Origin: Actinoplanes liguriensis
GTDB lineage: Bacteria > Actinomycetota > Actinomycetes > Mycobacteriales > Micromonosporaceae
Length of the DNA: 20,587 nt
Assembly (NCBI GenBank): GCA_000715855.1
Contig: KL571199.1
Span: forward strand, 10,815 to 31,401
Reading direction: 5' to 3'
Below the pieces are notes generated by a model. It saw only the letters and a list, made by a program, of their open reading frames with translations, did not search any database and had not been told where the DNA came from. Below are positions 1 to 5,687 of this stretch, piece by piece; positions within the stretch are counted from its first letter, which is position 1, and each line of letters starts with the position of its first letter. Position numbers and translations under genes: made by a program.

Positions 1-426
1 CGCCCGCCATCGGCCGTGGCGTTGCTCGACGATGGCGGGCCGGCGGTCGGTGGCGTTATCAGAGAGTTCCACCTCGTAGGTGTCGCCGAGGAGGCTTTCA
101 CGGTAAGTGACGCGGGGGTCGTTGTCGTAGTTGGTCATGGCTGTCCTTTCAGGCTGCAGGGAGAGGAAGTAGTGGTCGGCGCGGTCCTCGCGCAGCGACT
201 GCCCGTGCACGTCCACCCACCGGCGCAGCTGCCCGGCGTCGGCTCGTCGCTCCAGTTCGGCCTTCACCTGCCGGCGCACCGTTCTGGCGTCCCCACGTAC
301 CTGCGCAACCAGCAGGCCGGTCAGGTGGTCGACGGACACGACCAGGTCCATCGGGTCGCCGCTGGTGGCGTGCACGGTGCGCTGGTAGGTGAACTGCTTG
401 TCCAGCTTCTCCGGGATGGTGCTCAC
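1..426 (-). CDS. Orphan protein, 3' end outside window
   Basis: Partial gene with GTG start at 426, overlapping the upstream stop by GTGA; 142 codons lie in the window and no stop is reached. Codon third positions are almost all G or C from 426 down to about 156. I do not recognise the product; the first 90 residues look like a mixed alpha/beta protein (FTYQRTVHATSGDPMDL near the start, a charged helix around RRQVKAELERRAD). The same frame contains a second ATG at 138 preceded by GAAAGGACAGCC, the Shine-Dalgarno style of this operon, and a TGA one frame off sits exactly in that box. It may therefore be two genes, the second starting at 138. Start well supported; single-gene status uncertain. 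Confidence 0.7.
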   Translation of the reverse strand, partial: MSTIPEKLDKQFTYQRTVHATSGDPMDLVVSVDHLTGLLVAQVRGDARTVRRQVKAELERRADAGQLRRWVDVHGQSLREDRADHYFLSLQPERTAMTNYDNDPRVTYRESLLGDTYEVELSDNATDRRPAIVEQRHGRWRA

Positions 427-533
427 GACGCCGGCTCGTCGCGGACGCCGATGCGCTGGGCGATCTCGCGGGCACTGCTTTCGGGGTGCTCGATCAGGTC
501 GGCGAGTGCGCGGCTGAGAATGTCGTCGGTCAT
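423..533 (-). CDS. 36-aa HTH-like mini-protein
   Basis: ATG at 533 overlaps the stop of the upstream gene by ATGA, and its own TGA overlaps the next GTG. The 36 residues contain LIEHPESSAREIAQRIGV, the look of the first two helices of a winged-helix domain (MarR/IclR style 'hP..sareIA..lgv'), but there is no room for a recognition helix plus wing. It could be a minimal HTH, a degenerate remnant or an unrelated helical peptide. Position inside a translationally coupled chain supports it being a real gene. Confidence 0.75.
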   Translation of the reverse strand: MTDDILSRALADLIEHPESSAREIAQRIGVRDEPAS

Positions 534-772
534 CGCGCCTCCTCGGTCGCAACCGGCGGCGGGTCGGCGAGCGAGACGGTGCCGTCATCAGCGGGAACCA
601 GGAACCCTTCGCCGATGAGGTCCTGCATCTCCGAGAACGCGATCGGCGTCATGCGGTGCGTGTCGCGGGATGCCTGCCGGTACAGGTCGGCCTCGTCGAT
701 CGGCTGGCGTTCGCCGGTGATGCGGATCAGGGCGGCGCGCACGTCCGCCAAGGGGCTGTCGGCTGCGTTCAT
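530..772 (-). CDS. Orphan 80-aa protein, possible winged helix
   Basis: ATG at 772 (product begins MNAADSPLADV) forms an ATGA overlap with the upstream gene, so I prefer it to an upstream in-frame start at 844. Predicted as mainly helical for about 55 residues, followed by LIGEGFLVPADDGTVSLAD, which reads like the wing of a winged-helix fold. No family is recognised. Coupled by ATGA overlaps on both sides, so it belongs to the first minus-strand operon. Confidence 0.85.
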   Translation of the reverse strand: MNAADSPLADVRAALIRITGERQPIDEADLYRQASRDTHRMTPIAFSEMQDLIGEGFLVPADDGTVSLADPPPVATEEAR

Positions 773-1056
773 CGTCCGGACTCCCACGTTTCGCGGGTCA
801 GCAGCGGAACGCCAACTGCCTGCCGGACACCTTCTTGAGCCCAATGCGGAACCTCCGTGTACGCCTTTTGTGCGTCCCCGGCTGCGGCAGCATGCATGCG
901 CTCGATCTGCTTCTCGGCGATCTCACGCCGGGATTTCGGAAAGGTGGCGTAGCTGAGGTGGGCGGCGATCGCTTCGGCCTCGTACGCGAGGGCGGTTCGC
1001 AGGCGGTAGATCTCGTCGAGGGCTGCGCTGTAGTGGGCGAGCATGCCGGCGGTCAT
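769..1056 (-). CDS. Orphan 95-aa all-helical protein
   Basis: Start ATG 1056 overlaps the upstream TGA (ATGA), which decides it over an in-frame start at 1077. The sequence is rich in Ala, Glu and Arg, with long heptad-like stretches around residues 10-65 (SAALDEIYRLRTALAYEAEA, then REIAEKQIERMHAAA), suggesting helical hairpins or a coiled coil. No signal peptide or membrane segment. No family recognised. Confidence 0.85.
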   Translation of the reverse strand: MTAGMLAHYSAALDEIYRLRTALAYEAEAIAAHLSYATFPKSRREIAEKQIERMHAAAAGDAQKAYTEVPHWAQEGVRQAVGVPLLTRETWESGR

Positions 1057-1244
1057 CGGCCGTCCCTGCGCTTCCACGTGAGGTCTTCGAGCCGGGTGGG
1101 GCCGTTCGCCGGGTACACGGTCTCAAAGTCGGGGCACGGCCAGGACGCCGAGTTGTCGCCGCGGTGAGCGCCGGCCGAGGTGGGGAGGCAGCCGCACGGG
1201 AGAGCGGCCGGATAGCAGGGTGCAGGCTGCTGAAAGTCGGTCAT
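1053..1244 (-). CDS. Orphan 63-aa Cys/Pro-rich protein
   Basis: ATG at 1244 is preceded by GAAAGGACGACC, a clear Shine-Dalgarno box of the kind reused in this operon. The N-terminal half holds four cysteines (CYPAALPCGC and, later, WPCPDF) among prolines, so a structural metal site is possible but not a standard zinc-finger spacing. The C-terminus is basic (LTWKRRDGR). No family recognised. Its stop overlaps the next start by ATGA. Confidence 0.8.
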   Translation of the reverse strand: MTDFQQPAPCYPAALPCGCLPTSAGAHRGDNSASWPCPDFETVYPANGPTRLEDLTWKRRDGR

Positions 1245-1276
1245 GGTCGTCCTTTCAAGGTCAGAGCGCATCGGGG

Positions 1277-1549
1277 TCATCGCGGGCTCGTGTCGATGAT
1301 TCGGCCGGGCCTGCCCCACAGCAGGGCCAGGCCGCGGTGCCGCCAGTACAGCGACACGCCGATCACGACACCCGGATACCGGTTGAGGTGCAGCCGCAGC
1401 GGCTGCCGGTCGGCGGCGGTGACCAGTTTCAGCGCGGGCCGGCGCCACTCGAAGGCACACCGGTAGGTGTAGAGCCGGCCGTACCGGTGGAGGGTTTTGC
1501 CGCCGTCGTGGGAGTGGACGGCGCTGTCGTCGCAGCAGCGGTCGGTCAC
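1277..1549 (-). CDS. Orphan 90-aa basic protein
   Basis: GTG at 1549 overlaps the upstream TGA (GTGA). The protein begins VTDRCCDDSAVHSHDGG, is Arg-rich, and has an aromatic and hydrophobic C-terminal half (YPGVVIGVSLYWRHRGLALL) interrupted by Arg and His, so it is unlikely to be a membrane helix. Beta-rich by appearance. No family recognised. It ends 32 bases before the next start, the first small gap in this chain. Confidence 0.8.
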   Translation of the reverse strand: MTDRCCDDSAVHSHDGGKTLHRYGRLYTYRCAFEWRRPALKLVTAADRQPLRLHLNRYPGVVIGVSLYWRHRGLALLWGRPGRIIDTSPR

Positions 1550-1818
1550 TGGGGGTCTCCGGGCATCGGGTATTTGATGTCGGGAACGCCGGCGATCCGG
1601 TTGAGGGCGGTGTTGAGCTGCCCCCACTCGACGGCCTTCTGGTAGAGCACGACCTTCAGTTCGGTGACCTCGAAGTCGCGCTGGTAGTGGTCGCACACCT
1701 CCCCGAGGTGGTCGTTGCATGCCCATGCGGTGACGACGTCGCCGATGCGGGTGACCTGCCAGATGGCATTGACGTTGCAGCCGTAGCAGTAGCCGACGTG
1801 CTTGTAGCTGAGGGTCAT
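1546..1818 (-). CDS. Small zinc-binding-type protein (CxxC...CxxH)
   Basis: ATG at 1818 has a GGAAGGA box seven bases upstream. The 90-aa product carries C11-x2-C14 and C34-x2-H37, a spacing compatible with one zinc ion in a treble-clef or zinc-ribbon fold, then a helical segment around residues 40-75. Such tiny zinc proteins are common in actinophage early regions and often bind nucleic acid or protein, but no particular partner can be named. The 22 bases over its start and Shine-Dalgarno box are repeated identically at the gene starting at 2292. Confidence 0.85.
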   Translation of the reverse strand: MTLSYKHVGYCYGCNVNAIWQVTRIGDVVTAWACNDHLGEVCDHYQRDFEVTELKVVLYQKAVEWGQLNTALNRIAGVPDIKYPMPGDPQ

Positions 1819-1837
1819 GGTCTTGTCCTTCCGTCAG
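1816..1837 (-). repeat. 22-bp start-codon repeat, copy 1
   Basis: Identical to 2290-2311. On the minus strand each copy reads CTGACGGAAGGACAAGACC followed by the ATG, so the whole initiation region is duplicated in front of two unrelated coding sequences. This suggests duplication of a leader or strong constraint on the initiation site. Confidence 0.9.
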
Positions 1838-1861
1838 AAGTTCGCGAGTCGGTCAGTTCAC

Positions 1862-2068
1862 TCAGGCGTAGACAGCGACAGCGACGGTGATCTCGCAGCC
1901 GGGGCGCCGGTATTCGGCGCTGGCCGTGCCGCGTACGCCGTCACAGAAAATGTCGGCACCGCTTTCGCCGCTGGTGCTGCCGGAGACGGCGTCCAGTTCG
2001 GTGCCGCAGTTGCAGACCAGCCGGATGCCGGGCCGGAACAGGTCGGTCAGGTAGATCTGGCCGGGCAC
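1862..2068 (-). CDS. Orphan 68-aa protein with CNCG motif
   Basis: GTG at 2068 lies two bases after the upstream stop. The sequence has VCNCGTELD near residue 18 and two later cysteines (IFCDG, PGCEI), which together could form a four-cysteine metal site, and it ends in a short beta-like tail (EITVAVAVYA). No family recognised. The 43 bases before the next gene hold only that gene's Shine-Dalgarno box. Confidence 0.8.
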   Translation of the reverse strand: MPGQIYLTDLFRPGIRLVCNCGTELDAVSGSTSGESGADIFCDGVRGTASAEYRRPGCEITVAVAVYA

Positions 2069-2070
2069 GG

Positions 2071-2292
2071 TCAGTCCCGCCCCGCCATGACGGTGCGAAC
2101 TTCGTCCAGGGTCAGGTCCGGGTAGCCGTTACGTCGAAGGGTGTCCATCGCGGAGCCAGCGCCCAGGTTCGGGAACTCGGCGAGGAATGCGCGGATCGCG
2201 GCGGCCTTGTCGGCGGTCGCGGGCACCACGTTGAGCGGCTGGTCCTCGGTGATCGTCTGCCAGGTGCCGTGGCGGGAGTAGTCCTCGTGCAT
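2071..2292 (-). CDS. Small helical protein of a repeated family
   Basis: ATG at 2292 with GGAAGGA box. 73 residues; after a short beta-like start the remainder is helical: KAAAIRAFLAEFP, then MDTLRRNGYPDLTLDEVRTVM. The C-terminal pattern (Leu-Arg, Gly, 'D-hydrophobic-T', then a helix ending V-x-x-V-M) recurs in the genes at 18262-18495, 19342-19518 and, less clearly, 19682-19954. This looks like a small, diverged paralogous module, perhaps HTH-like; function unknown. Confidence 0.85.
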   Translation of the reverse strand: MHEDYSRHGTWQTITEDQPLNVVPATADKAAAIRAFLAEFPNLGAGSAMDTLRRNGYPDLTLDEVRTVMAGRD

Positions 2293-2311
2293 GGTCTTGT
2301 CCTTCCGTCAG
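2290..2311 (-). repeat. 22-bp start-codon repeat, copy 2
   Basis: Second identical copy of the initiation-region repeat at 1816-1837, covering the ATG at 2292 and its GGAAGGA Shine-Dalgarno box. Confidence 0.9.
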
Positions 2312-2365
2312 GTTGGTGAGGCATGAGCCTTGGAGACCTTGCCGATCTTTTCCGGCTCATATGCG

Positions 2366-2393
2366 CCCGCGTCGAAGCGAAGCGGAGCGCGGG
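2366..2393 (-). terminator. Possible terminator hairpin
   Basis: CCCGCG (2366-2371) and CGCGGG (2388-2393) can pair across a 16-base loop, about 20 bases past the stop of the minus-strand gene at 2415. There is no U-run, so a weak or factor-assisted terminator is the most that can be claimed. The 2293-2414 gap otherwise holds only a loose inverted repeat ATGAGCC/GGCTCAT and no promoter I can defend. Confidence 0.35.
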
Positions 2394-2414
2394 AGTCGGT
2401 TAGATGAGTAGGTC

Positions 2415-2831
2415 TTATGGGCGGCGACGGGGCGGAAGGGCGTCTGCAACCGGCACGTTCCACATGGCTCGCGCCGCCCGCGACTCGGCTTCATATCGAA
2501 TCGAGTCTTCGCCGCCGTTCAGGCTGGCGATGTACGCCATCAGCGTCTCGCTTGCGCGAAATTCTTCACGATTCGGGTAGATGCGATCGTTTCCGTGCAT
2601 CAAGTGGATCTCACGCTCTCGATCCCGATAGCCAGGCTCAGTAGCAATCAGGGTGAGGGTGCCGAACTGGCGCATCAGTCCTTCGACGCGCCGCTCCCAC
2701 TGACAGGTGGTGCCGATCTTGATCGTGTCGGTTTCGTGAATTCGCAGGTAGTAAACGATCTCGCCTTCGTGCGGTACCTGCGGTCGCCGGGGTTTAAGGG
2801 CGCACGCCATGCGGGGCTTGGCTGTGGTCAT
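2415..2831 (-). CDS. T5orf172/MUG113-like GIY-YIG superfamily protein
   Basis: 138 aa, ATG at 2831 with a GAGAGGCGG box; this start is preferred to a longer in-frame start at 2933, which would read through the promoter. Residues 26-80 follow the T5orf172 pattern: VYYLRI (GIY position), IKIGTT at 37-42 (YIG position), paired Arg at 47-48, then Glu/His in REREIHLMH and an Arg/Glu-Phe segment. Family members are phage-encoded GIY-YIG relatives thought to bind or cut DNA; the activity of this one is inferred. It is transcribed away from the control region by a promoter containing the shared palindrome. A basic tail (PPRRRP) could add DNA contact. Confidence 0.75.
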   Translation of the reverse strand: MTTAKPRMACALKPRRPQVPHEGEIVYYLRIHETDTIKIGTTCQWERRVEGLMRQFGTLTLIATEPGYRDREREIHLMHGNDRIYPNREEFRASETLMAYIASLNGGEDSIRYEAESRAARAMWNVPVADALPPRRRP

Positions 2832-2854
2832 GTCCGCCTCTCTGCGTCTCCTCA

Positions 2855-2883
2855 ATCTTACTTCGTAGAAGTTAAGCCGACAA
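2855..2883 (-). promoter_or_regulatory. Promoter of the T5orf172-like gene
   Basis: On the minus strand TTGTCG (2883-2878) and TAAGAT (2860-2855) are separated by 17 bases, a good sigma-70-like match. Transcription would start near 2848 and give a leader of about 17 bases carrying the Shine-Dalgarno box. The palindrome at 2860-2872 fills the spacer next to the -10 box, so a protein bound there should block this promoter. Confidence 0.65.
2860..2872. promoter_or_regulatory. Operator-like palindrome, site 1
   Basis: ACTTCGTAGAAGT is a perfect inverted repeat (ACTTC-GTA-GAAGT). It sits between the -35 and -10 boxes of the minus-strand promoter. The following bases GCCGACAAGG are also shared with site 2. 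Related half sites AAGT (2907-2910) and ACTT (2926-2929) lie between sites 1 and 2. Confidence 0.65.
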
Positions 2884-2940
2884 GGTACCGGGAAGGCCTG
2901 GGTTGCAAGTAACTCTCTCGGGTTAACTTCCACAAGGTTA

Positions 2941-2969
2941 TTGACCAGGACTCTCTACGTGACTAACTT
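2941..2969 (+). promoter_or_regulatory. Promoter of the 3005 gene
   Basis: TTGACC (2941-2946), 17-base spacer, TAACTT (2964-2969). The predicted start of transcription near 2976 leaves a leader of about 30 bases before the ATG at 3005. Site 2 of the palindrome overlaps the -10 box. Confidence 0.65.
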
Positions 2970-2978
2970 AGTAGAAGT
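2966..2978. promoter_or_regulatory. Operator-like palindrome, site 2
   Basis: ACTTAGTAGAAGT, one change from the perfect palindrome at site 1, overlapping the -10 box and start point of the plus-strand promoter. The flank GCCGACAAGG matches that of site 1, making a repeat of about 29 bases in total. Confidence 0.65.
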
Positions 2979-3004
2979 CAGGCCGACAAGGAAACGGAGC
3001 CGCC

Positions 3005-3628
3005 ATGAACGCCACCATCCCCACCTGGACCCGCGATTTCGTCACCGCCACCACCGAAACCGACCAGGGCGAGACCATCACCCGCTACACCGGATGGCGC
3101 GCTGTCCTCGACCCGTCCTACATGCAGCGCTACCGCACCTGGGGGGAGTGGGAGCTCGACATCGTCGCCGACGACCAGGGCCACGACTGCGGCTGCCTGG
3201 GCTGCGCCACCGTTCACGGCTCCGACTGTGCCAGCAACGCCGCCATCCTGTGCGGCATGAGCGTGCCTGACTGCAGCGAGGCGGATGTCCTCGCCGCAGC
3301 CAACACTGCGCTCGCCGAGCAGGGTTTCCGGATCGACGGCCCGTGGGTTTCTGGCCCGAACGGCACGCTCACCGCACCGCTGGTGCCGGTCATCCTTGAC
3401 CCGAACTGCGCGGCCTACGAGCCCGAGTCCGCGGCGAAGCTGTCGGCGACGTTCGGGGCGGGCGACATCGTGCACGTGGCCAAGTGGGGCGACGCCAAGT
3501 TCCGGGTGCTCGACACCTTTCCGCAGTACGAGGGTGGCCGGCGCCTGGAGCTCGTGCATGTCGCCTCGCTGAGCGGCAACCTGTCGGGCCATGTTGACCC
3601 GTCGGAGTTGTCGCGGGTCGCGGTGTAG
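3005..3628 (+). CDS. Orphan 207-aa protein, possible C-terminal SH3-like barrel
   Basis: ATG at 3005 with GGAG a few bases upstream; strong GC third positions throughout. The first 65 residues are polar and mixed; residues 60-85 contain a cysteine cluster (CGCLGCATVHGSDC) that could bind metal; the last 55 residues, from GDIVHVAKWGDAKFRVLDT to the end, read like a small beta-barrel of the SH3/KOW type common in phage orphans. No signal peptide or membrane helix. No family recognised. It is the first gene under the palindrome-containing promoter at 2941-2969 and probably an early product. Confidence 0.85.
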   Translation: MNATIPTWTRDFVTATTETDQGETITRYTGWRAVLDPSYMQRYRTWGEWELDIVADDQGHDCGCLGCATVHGSDCASNAAILCGMSVPDCSEADVLAAANTALAEQGFRIDGPWVSGPNGTLTAPLVPVILDPNCAAYEPESAAKLSATFGAGDIVHVAKWGDAKFRVLDTFPQYEGGRRLELVHVASLSGNLSGHVDPSELSRVAV

Positions 3629-3679
3629 GCGTGGCCACCATGATCTGGACCGCGGGCACCTCTAACCTGTGTGGCAGTG

Positions 3680-3991
3680 ATGTCCACAAGGTTTGGGGTG
3701 CGTGTGTCCGAGGAGCGTCCGTTCATGAACCGTGAGGATGTGGCGAAGCTGCTCGGCCCGGACATTAAGGGCAAGACGGTATCGACGTACCTGTACGAGT
3801 CGCGGCCGCTGGTCGGCAAGGGTCCGCGGGAGCGCCGTGGCCGGTATGCGGATCACCCGTTCCCGGAGCCCGACGACTATCACGGCAAGGCTCCGTGGTG
3901 GGGCCTGGATCGGCGTACGGAGATTCTGACCTGGGCTGCAGAACGCAAGGGGCAGGGTGTCGGCGGCGGCCGGCCCCGTTCGAGTAAGTAA
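3680..3991 (+). CDS. Excisionase/AlpA-like helix-turn-helix DNA-binding protein
   Basis: 103 aa from ATG 3680; in-frame alternatives are GTG 3671, GTG 3704 and ATG 3725. The HTH is clear: NREDVAKLLG, then KTVSTYLYESRP as recognition helix, followed by GRYADHPFPEPDDY, APWWGLDRRTEILTWAAER and a Gly/Arg tail GQGVGGGRPR. This order matches small actinobacterial MerR/AlpA-like regulators and excisionases that read a 'Y-HPFP-PD' wing. TAACCT at 3663-3668 is a possible -10 that would make a leaderless or nearly leaderless mRNA, but no -35 is convincing. Its place between operator sites 2 and 3 makes it the best candidate to bind them; that link is inferred. Confidence 0.8.
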   Translation: MSTRFGVRVSEERPFMNREDVAKLLGPDIKGKTVSTYLYESRPLVGKGPRERRGRYADHPFPEPDDYHGKAPWWGLDRRTEILTWAAERKGQGVGGGRPRSSK

Positions 3992-3998
3992 CCCAGAA

Positions 3999-4011
3999 AC
4001 TTCGTAGAACT
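3999..4011. promoter_or_regulatory. Operator-like palindrome, site 3 (imperfect)
   Basis: ACTTCGTAGAACT, one base different from the perfect site 1. It abuts the -35 box (4014-4019) of the operon promoter and lies 40 bases (about four helical turns) upstream of site 4, so two bound dimers would be on the same face of the DNA. Confidence 0.55.
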
Positions 4012-4013
4012 TC

Positions 4014-4042
4014 TTGTGACCTTGGTTCAGTGCGAGTAACTT
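4014..4042 (+). promoter_or_regulatory. Promoter of the 4183-8086 operon
   Basis: TTGTGA (4014-4019), 17-base spacer, TAACTT (4037-4042). The -10 sequence and the overlapping palindrome are the same as at the 2941 promoter, which argues for shared control. Start of transcription near 4049 would leave a leader of about 134 bases. Confidence 0.65.
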
Positions 4043-4051
4043 AGTAGAAGT
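4039..4051. promoter_or_regulatory. Operator-like palindrome, site 4
   Basis: ACTTAGTAGAAGT, identical to site 2 and in the same position relative to the -10 box. The right flank CAAGGCGAC resembles the flanks of sites 1 and 2. Confidence 0.65.
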
Positions 4052-4087
4052 CAAGGCGACGTAGTTAAGCCACCGAGACAGCAAGAA

Positions 4088-4119
4088 GGCCCGCCCAGCG
4101 CGTCAACGCCGAACGGGCC
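4088..4119 (+). promoter_or_regulatory. Leader stem-loop 1 (loop CGTCAA)
   Basis: In the 5' leader of the plus-strand operon. GGCCCG (4088-4093) pairs with CGGGCC (4114-4119), and inside it GCG (4098-4100) pairs with CGC (4107-4109) to expose the loop CGTCAA (4101-4106). The same loop is presented by the next stem. No riboswitch class is recognised. Confidence 0.5.
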
Positions 4120-4127
4120 CAGCAATC

Positions 4128-4145
4128 CGGGTGCGTCAACACCCG
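4128..4145 (+). promoter_or_regulatory. Leader stem-loop 2 (loop CGTCAA)
   Basis: CGGGTG (4128-4133) pairs perfectly with CACCCG (4140-4145) around the loop CGTCAA (4134-4139), 33 bases after the first CGTCAA loop and about 37 bases before the GTG start at 4183. No U-run follows, so it is not an obvious terminator. Repeated identical loops suggest a binding site for a protein or RNA. Confidence 0.5.
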
Positions 4146-4182
4146 AACCACCTGATCACCACCTGCACAACCAGGAGCGATC

Positions 4183-4875
4183 GTGACCCACCTTCTCACG
4201 CCCGGCCAGACCGCATACCGCCAGTATGGCCCGCTGCACGTCCGCATCGACCGCCACCACGAGGGGGTCACCATCACCACCCAGGTCGGCGCCGAGCGGA
4301 ACCCGATCCTCAGCCGCACGTTCACCAACGCACAGATCGTCGAGGGCCGCAAATTCCAGGCCTACCTGCGCGACAACGCGCACCTGCCCGTCTGGCAGAT
4401 CGAGGCCGGCGTGTCCGCGCTCCTCGCCACCGCCGCCGTGTTCGACCAGGCCGAGCAGGACCTGATCGACGGCATCAACGCCACCATGGGGGAGAAGCGC
4501 GCCGAGCTCAACGCCTCCACCGAGCAGGCCCGACAGATCCGCGACCAGGTCCAGGCCCAGCAGGCGAACACCGGCGGCTGGTACGCCGCCCGCAAGACGG
4601 CCCGCAACACGATTCCGTTCCGGCCGACCGCCACCCGCGTCCACACCCAGCCGCCCACCCCCGCCCAGTACGACCGGATCCGCCAGCACCACAACGGACG
4701 GGTCACCTGCGCCCCTGGGCAGGCGTGGACGCTGCTGCGCGGCATCGTCGACCGCGGGTACGCCGACCGGGCCAGCATCGAATACAAGCCCGGCACCCGG
4801 CAGTACCGCGCCATCCACCTCAATAAGCAGGGCTGGGCGCTGCTCGGCCAGAACATTCAGGAGCAGGCCGCATGA
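4183..4875 (+). CDS. Orphan 230-aa protein with central helical segment
   Basis: GTG at 4183 with AGGAG eight bases upstream. The first 45 residues look beta-rich (LHVRIDRHHEGVTITTQVG), followed by helices and a central coiled-coil-like stretch at about 85-130 (EKRAELNASTEQARQIRDQV). The C-terminal 70 residues resemble a small DNA-binding or winged domain (AQYDRIRQHHNGRV through YRAIHLNKQGWALLG), but I cannot name a family. First gene of the plus-strand operon, so the one most directly controlled by the 4014 promoter and its leader stems. Confidence 0.85.
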   Translation: MTHLLTPGQTAYRQYGPLHVRIDRHHEGVTITTQVGAERNPILSRTFTNAQIVEGRKFQAYLRDNAHLPVWQIEAGVSALLATAAVFDQAEQDLIDGINATMGEKRAELNASTEQARQIRDQVQAQQANTGGWYAARKTARNTIPFRPTATRVHTQPPTPAQYDRIRQHHNGRVTCAPGQAWTLLRGIVDRGYADRASIEYKPGTRQYRAIHLNKQGWALLGQNIQEQAA

Positions 4876-5114
4876 GCCTCTACAAGCCCGCCGTCTGTAT
4901 CGCCGAATCCGACGGCCTGCACTACCACGAGTACTGGGCCGGGAAGCTCATCACCGAGCACCTGCACACCTGGATCGACCAGCACCTGATCAACCATCCG
5001 ACGTCGTCCCGCGTCTACATCGGCAACCAGGCGTACGCCGGCACCGCGGCCGAAGCGTGGACCGAGCTCACCGGGCGACAACTGCCGGACATCGACTGCC
5101 AGGTGCTCGCATGA
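4872..5114 (+). CDS. Orphan 80-aa protein
   Basis: ATG at 4872 overlaps the previous stop (ATGA). The sequence is aromatic and polar (HYHEYWAGKLITEHLHTWIDQHL), with a probable helix at residues 20-40 and a second half (VYIGNQAYAGTAAEAWTELTG) that looks alpha/beta. No metal-binding cysteine pairs, membrane helix or known family. Its TGA overlaps the next ATG. Confidence 0.85.
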   Translation: MSLYKPAVCIAESDGLHYHEYWAGKLITEHLHTWIDQHLINHPTSSRVYIGNQAYAGTAAEAWTELTGRQLPDIDCQVLA

Positions 5115-5353
5115 ACATCACCGAGCACACCGACCTCAGCCCGTTTGTCGGTCAGCGCGTCACCATCGACGGCGGCCAGGCCGCCCGTGTCCAAACCATC
5201 CACCACGGCACCGAAGCCGTCCGATGCGCTGACGCCCTCAGCGACGGCGTGTGGGGCATGTGCGTGTACGAGCCGCACGGCGACATCCGGGGCGGCGCGA
5301 GCAGCTTCTGGTGGCCGTACGGCACCAGCCTCGAACTGGAGACCCCGGCATGA
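5111..5353 (+). CDS. Orphan 80-aa protein, SH3-like appearance
   Basis: ATG at 5111 is fixed by an ATGA overlap; an in-frame start at 5057 lies inside the upstream gene and is rejected. FVGQRVTIDGGQAARVQTI and later WWPYGTSLELETPA alternate hydrophobic and polar residues as in a small beta-barrel. No family recognised. Ends with another ATGA overlap. Confidence 0.85.
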   Translation: MNITEHTDLSPFVGQRVTIDGGQAARVQTIHHGTEAVRCADALSDGVWGMCVYEPHGDIRGGASSFWWPYGTSLELETPA

Positions 5354-5619
5354 CCCACACCCTGCCCCGCCTGCTGTGGGCCGACAACGGCGAAACCCCG
5401 CTCGTTCTGGTCGAACTCGAATGGAATCGCTTTTACCTGTACGCGCGCGATCGCAACCGGGACGGCCTGTGGTGTATCGCCAGTGAGGCGATGACCGTCC
5501 ACGAGACAACCAGCCCGTACGCGAAACGGCTGCCCGGCTTCATTGCCGACTGGCCGCCCGTCGATCAGGCGTTCAGCCGGTGGCTCGACGCCGAGTACGC
5601 CGACCTGACCGGCAACTGA
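5350..5619 (+). CDS. Orphan 89-aa protein
   Basis: ATG at 5350 overlaps the upstream TGA. Beta-like N-terminal half (TPLVLVELEWNRFYLYARDR) and a helical C-terminus (WPPVDQAFSRWLDAEYADL). No cysteine cluster, signal or known motif. It closes the first sub-block of the operon; a strong hairpin follows. Confidence 0.85.
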   Translation: MTHTLPRLLWADNGETPLVLVELEWNRFYLYARDRNRDGLWCIASEAMTVHETTSPYAKRLPGFIADWPPVDQAFSRWLDAEYADLTGN

Positions 5620-5629
5620 CTTTCCTCCC

Positions 5630-5663
5630 GGCGGCCCGGCACTCCCGCCCAGGCCGGGCCGCC
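5630..5663 (+). terminator. Intra-operon hairpin, attenuator or terminator
   Basis: GGCGGCCCGGC (5630-5640) and GCCGGGCCGCC (5653-5663) form a perfect 11-base stem with a 12-base loop, 11 bases past a stop codon. It is followed by ACCCCAACTCC rather than U residues, so it may partly terminate, or protect the 3' end of the upstream transcript, and lower expression of the genes after it. Confidence 0.55.
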
Positions 5664-5687
5664 ACCCCAACTCCCGAAAGGCACACC

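Noticed and set aside
149..475. 108-codon minus-strand frame
   Set aside because: Arg/Ala/Pro-rich; the overlapping frame starting at 426 has far better codon bias and an exact GTGA junction.
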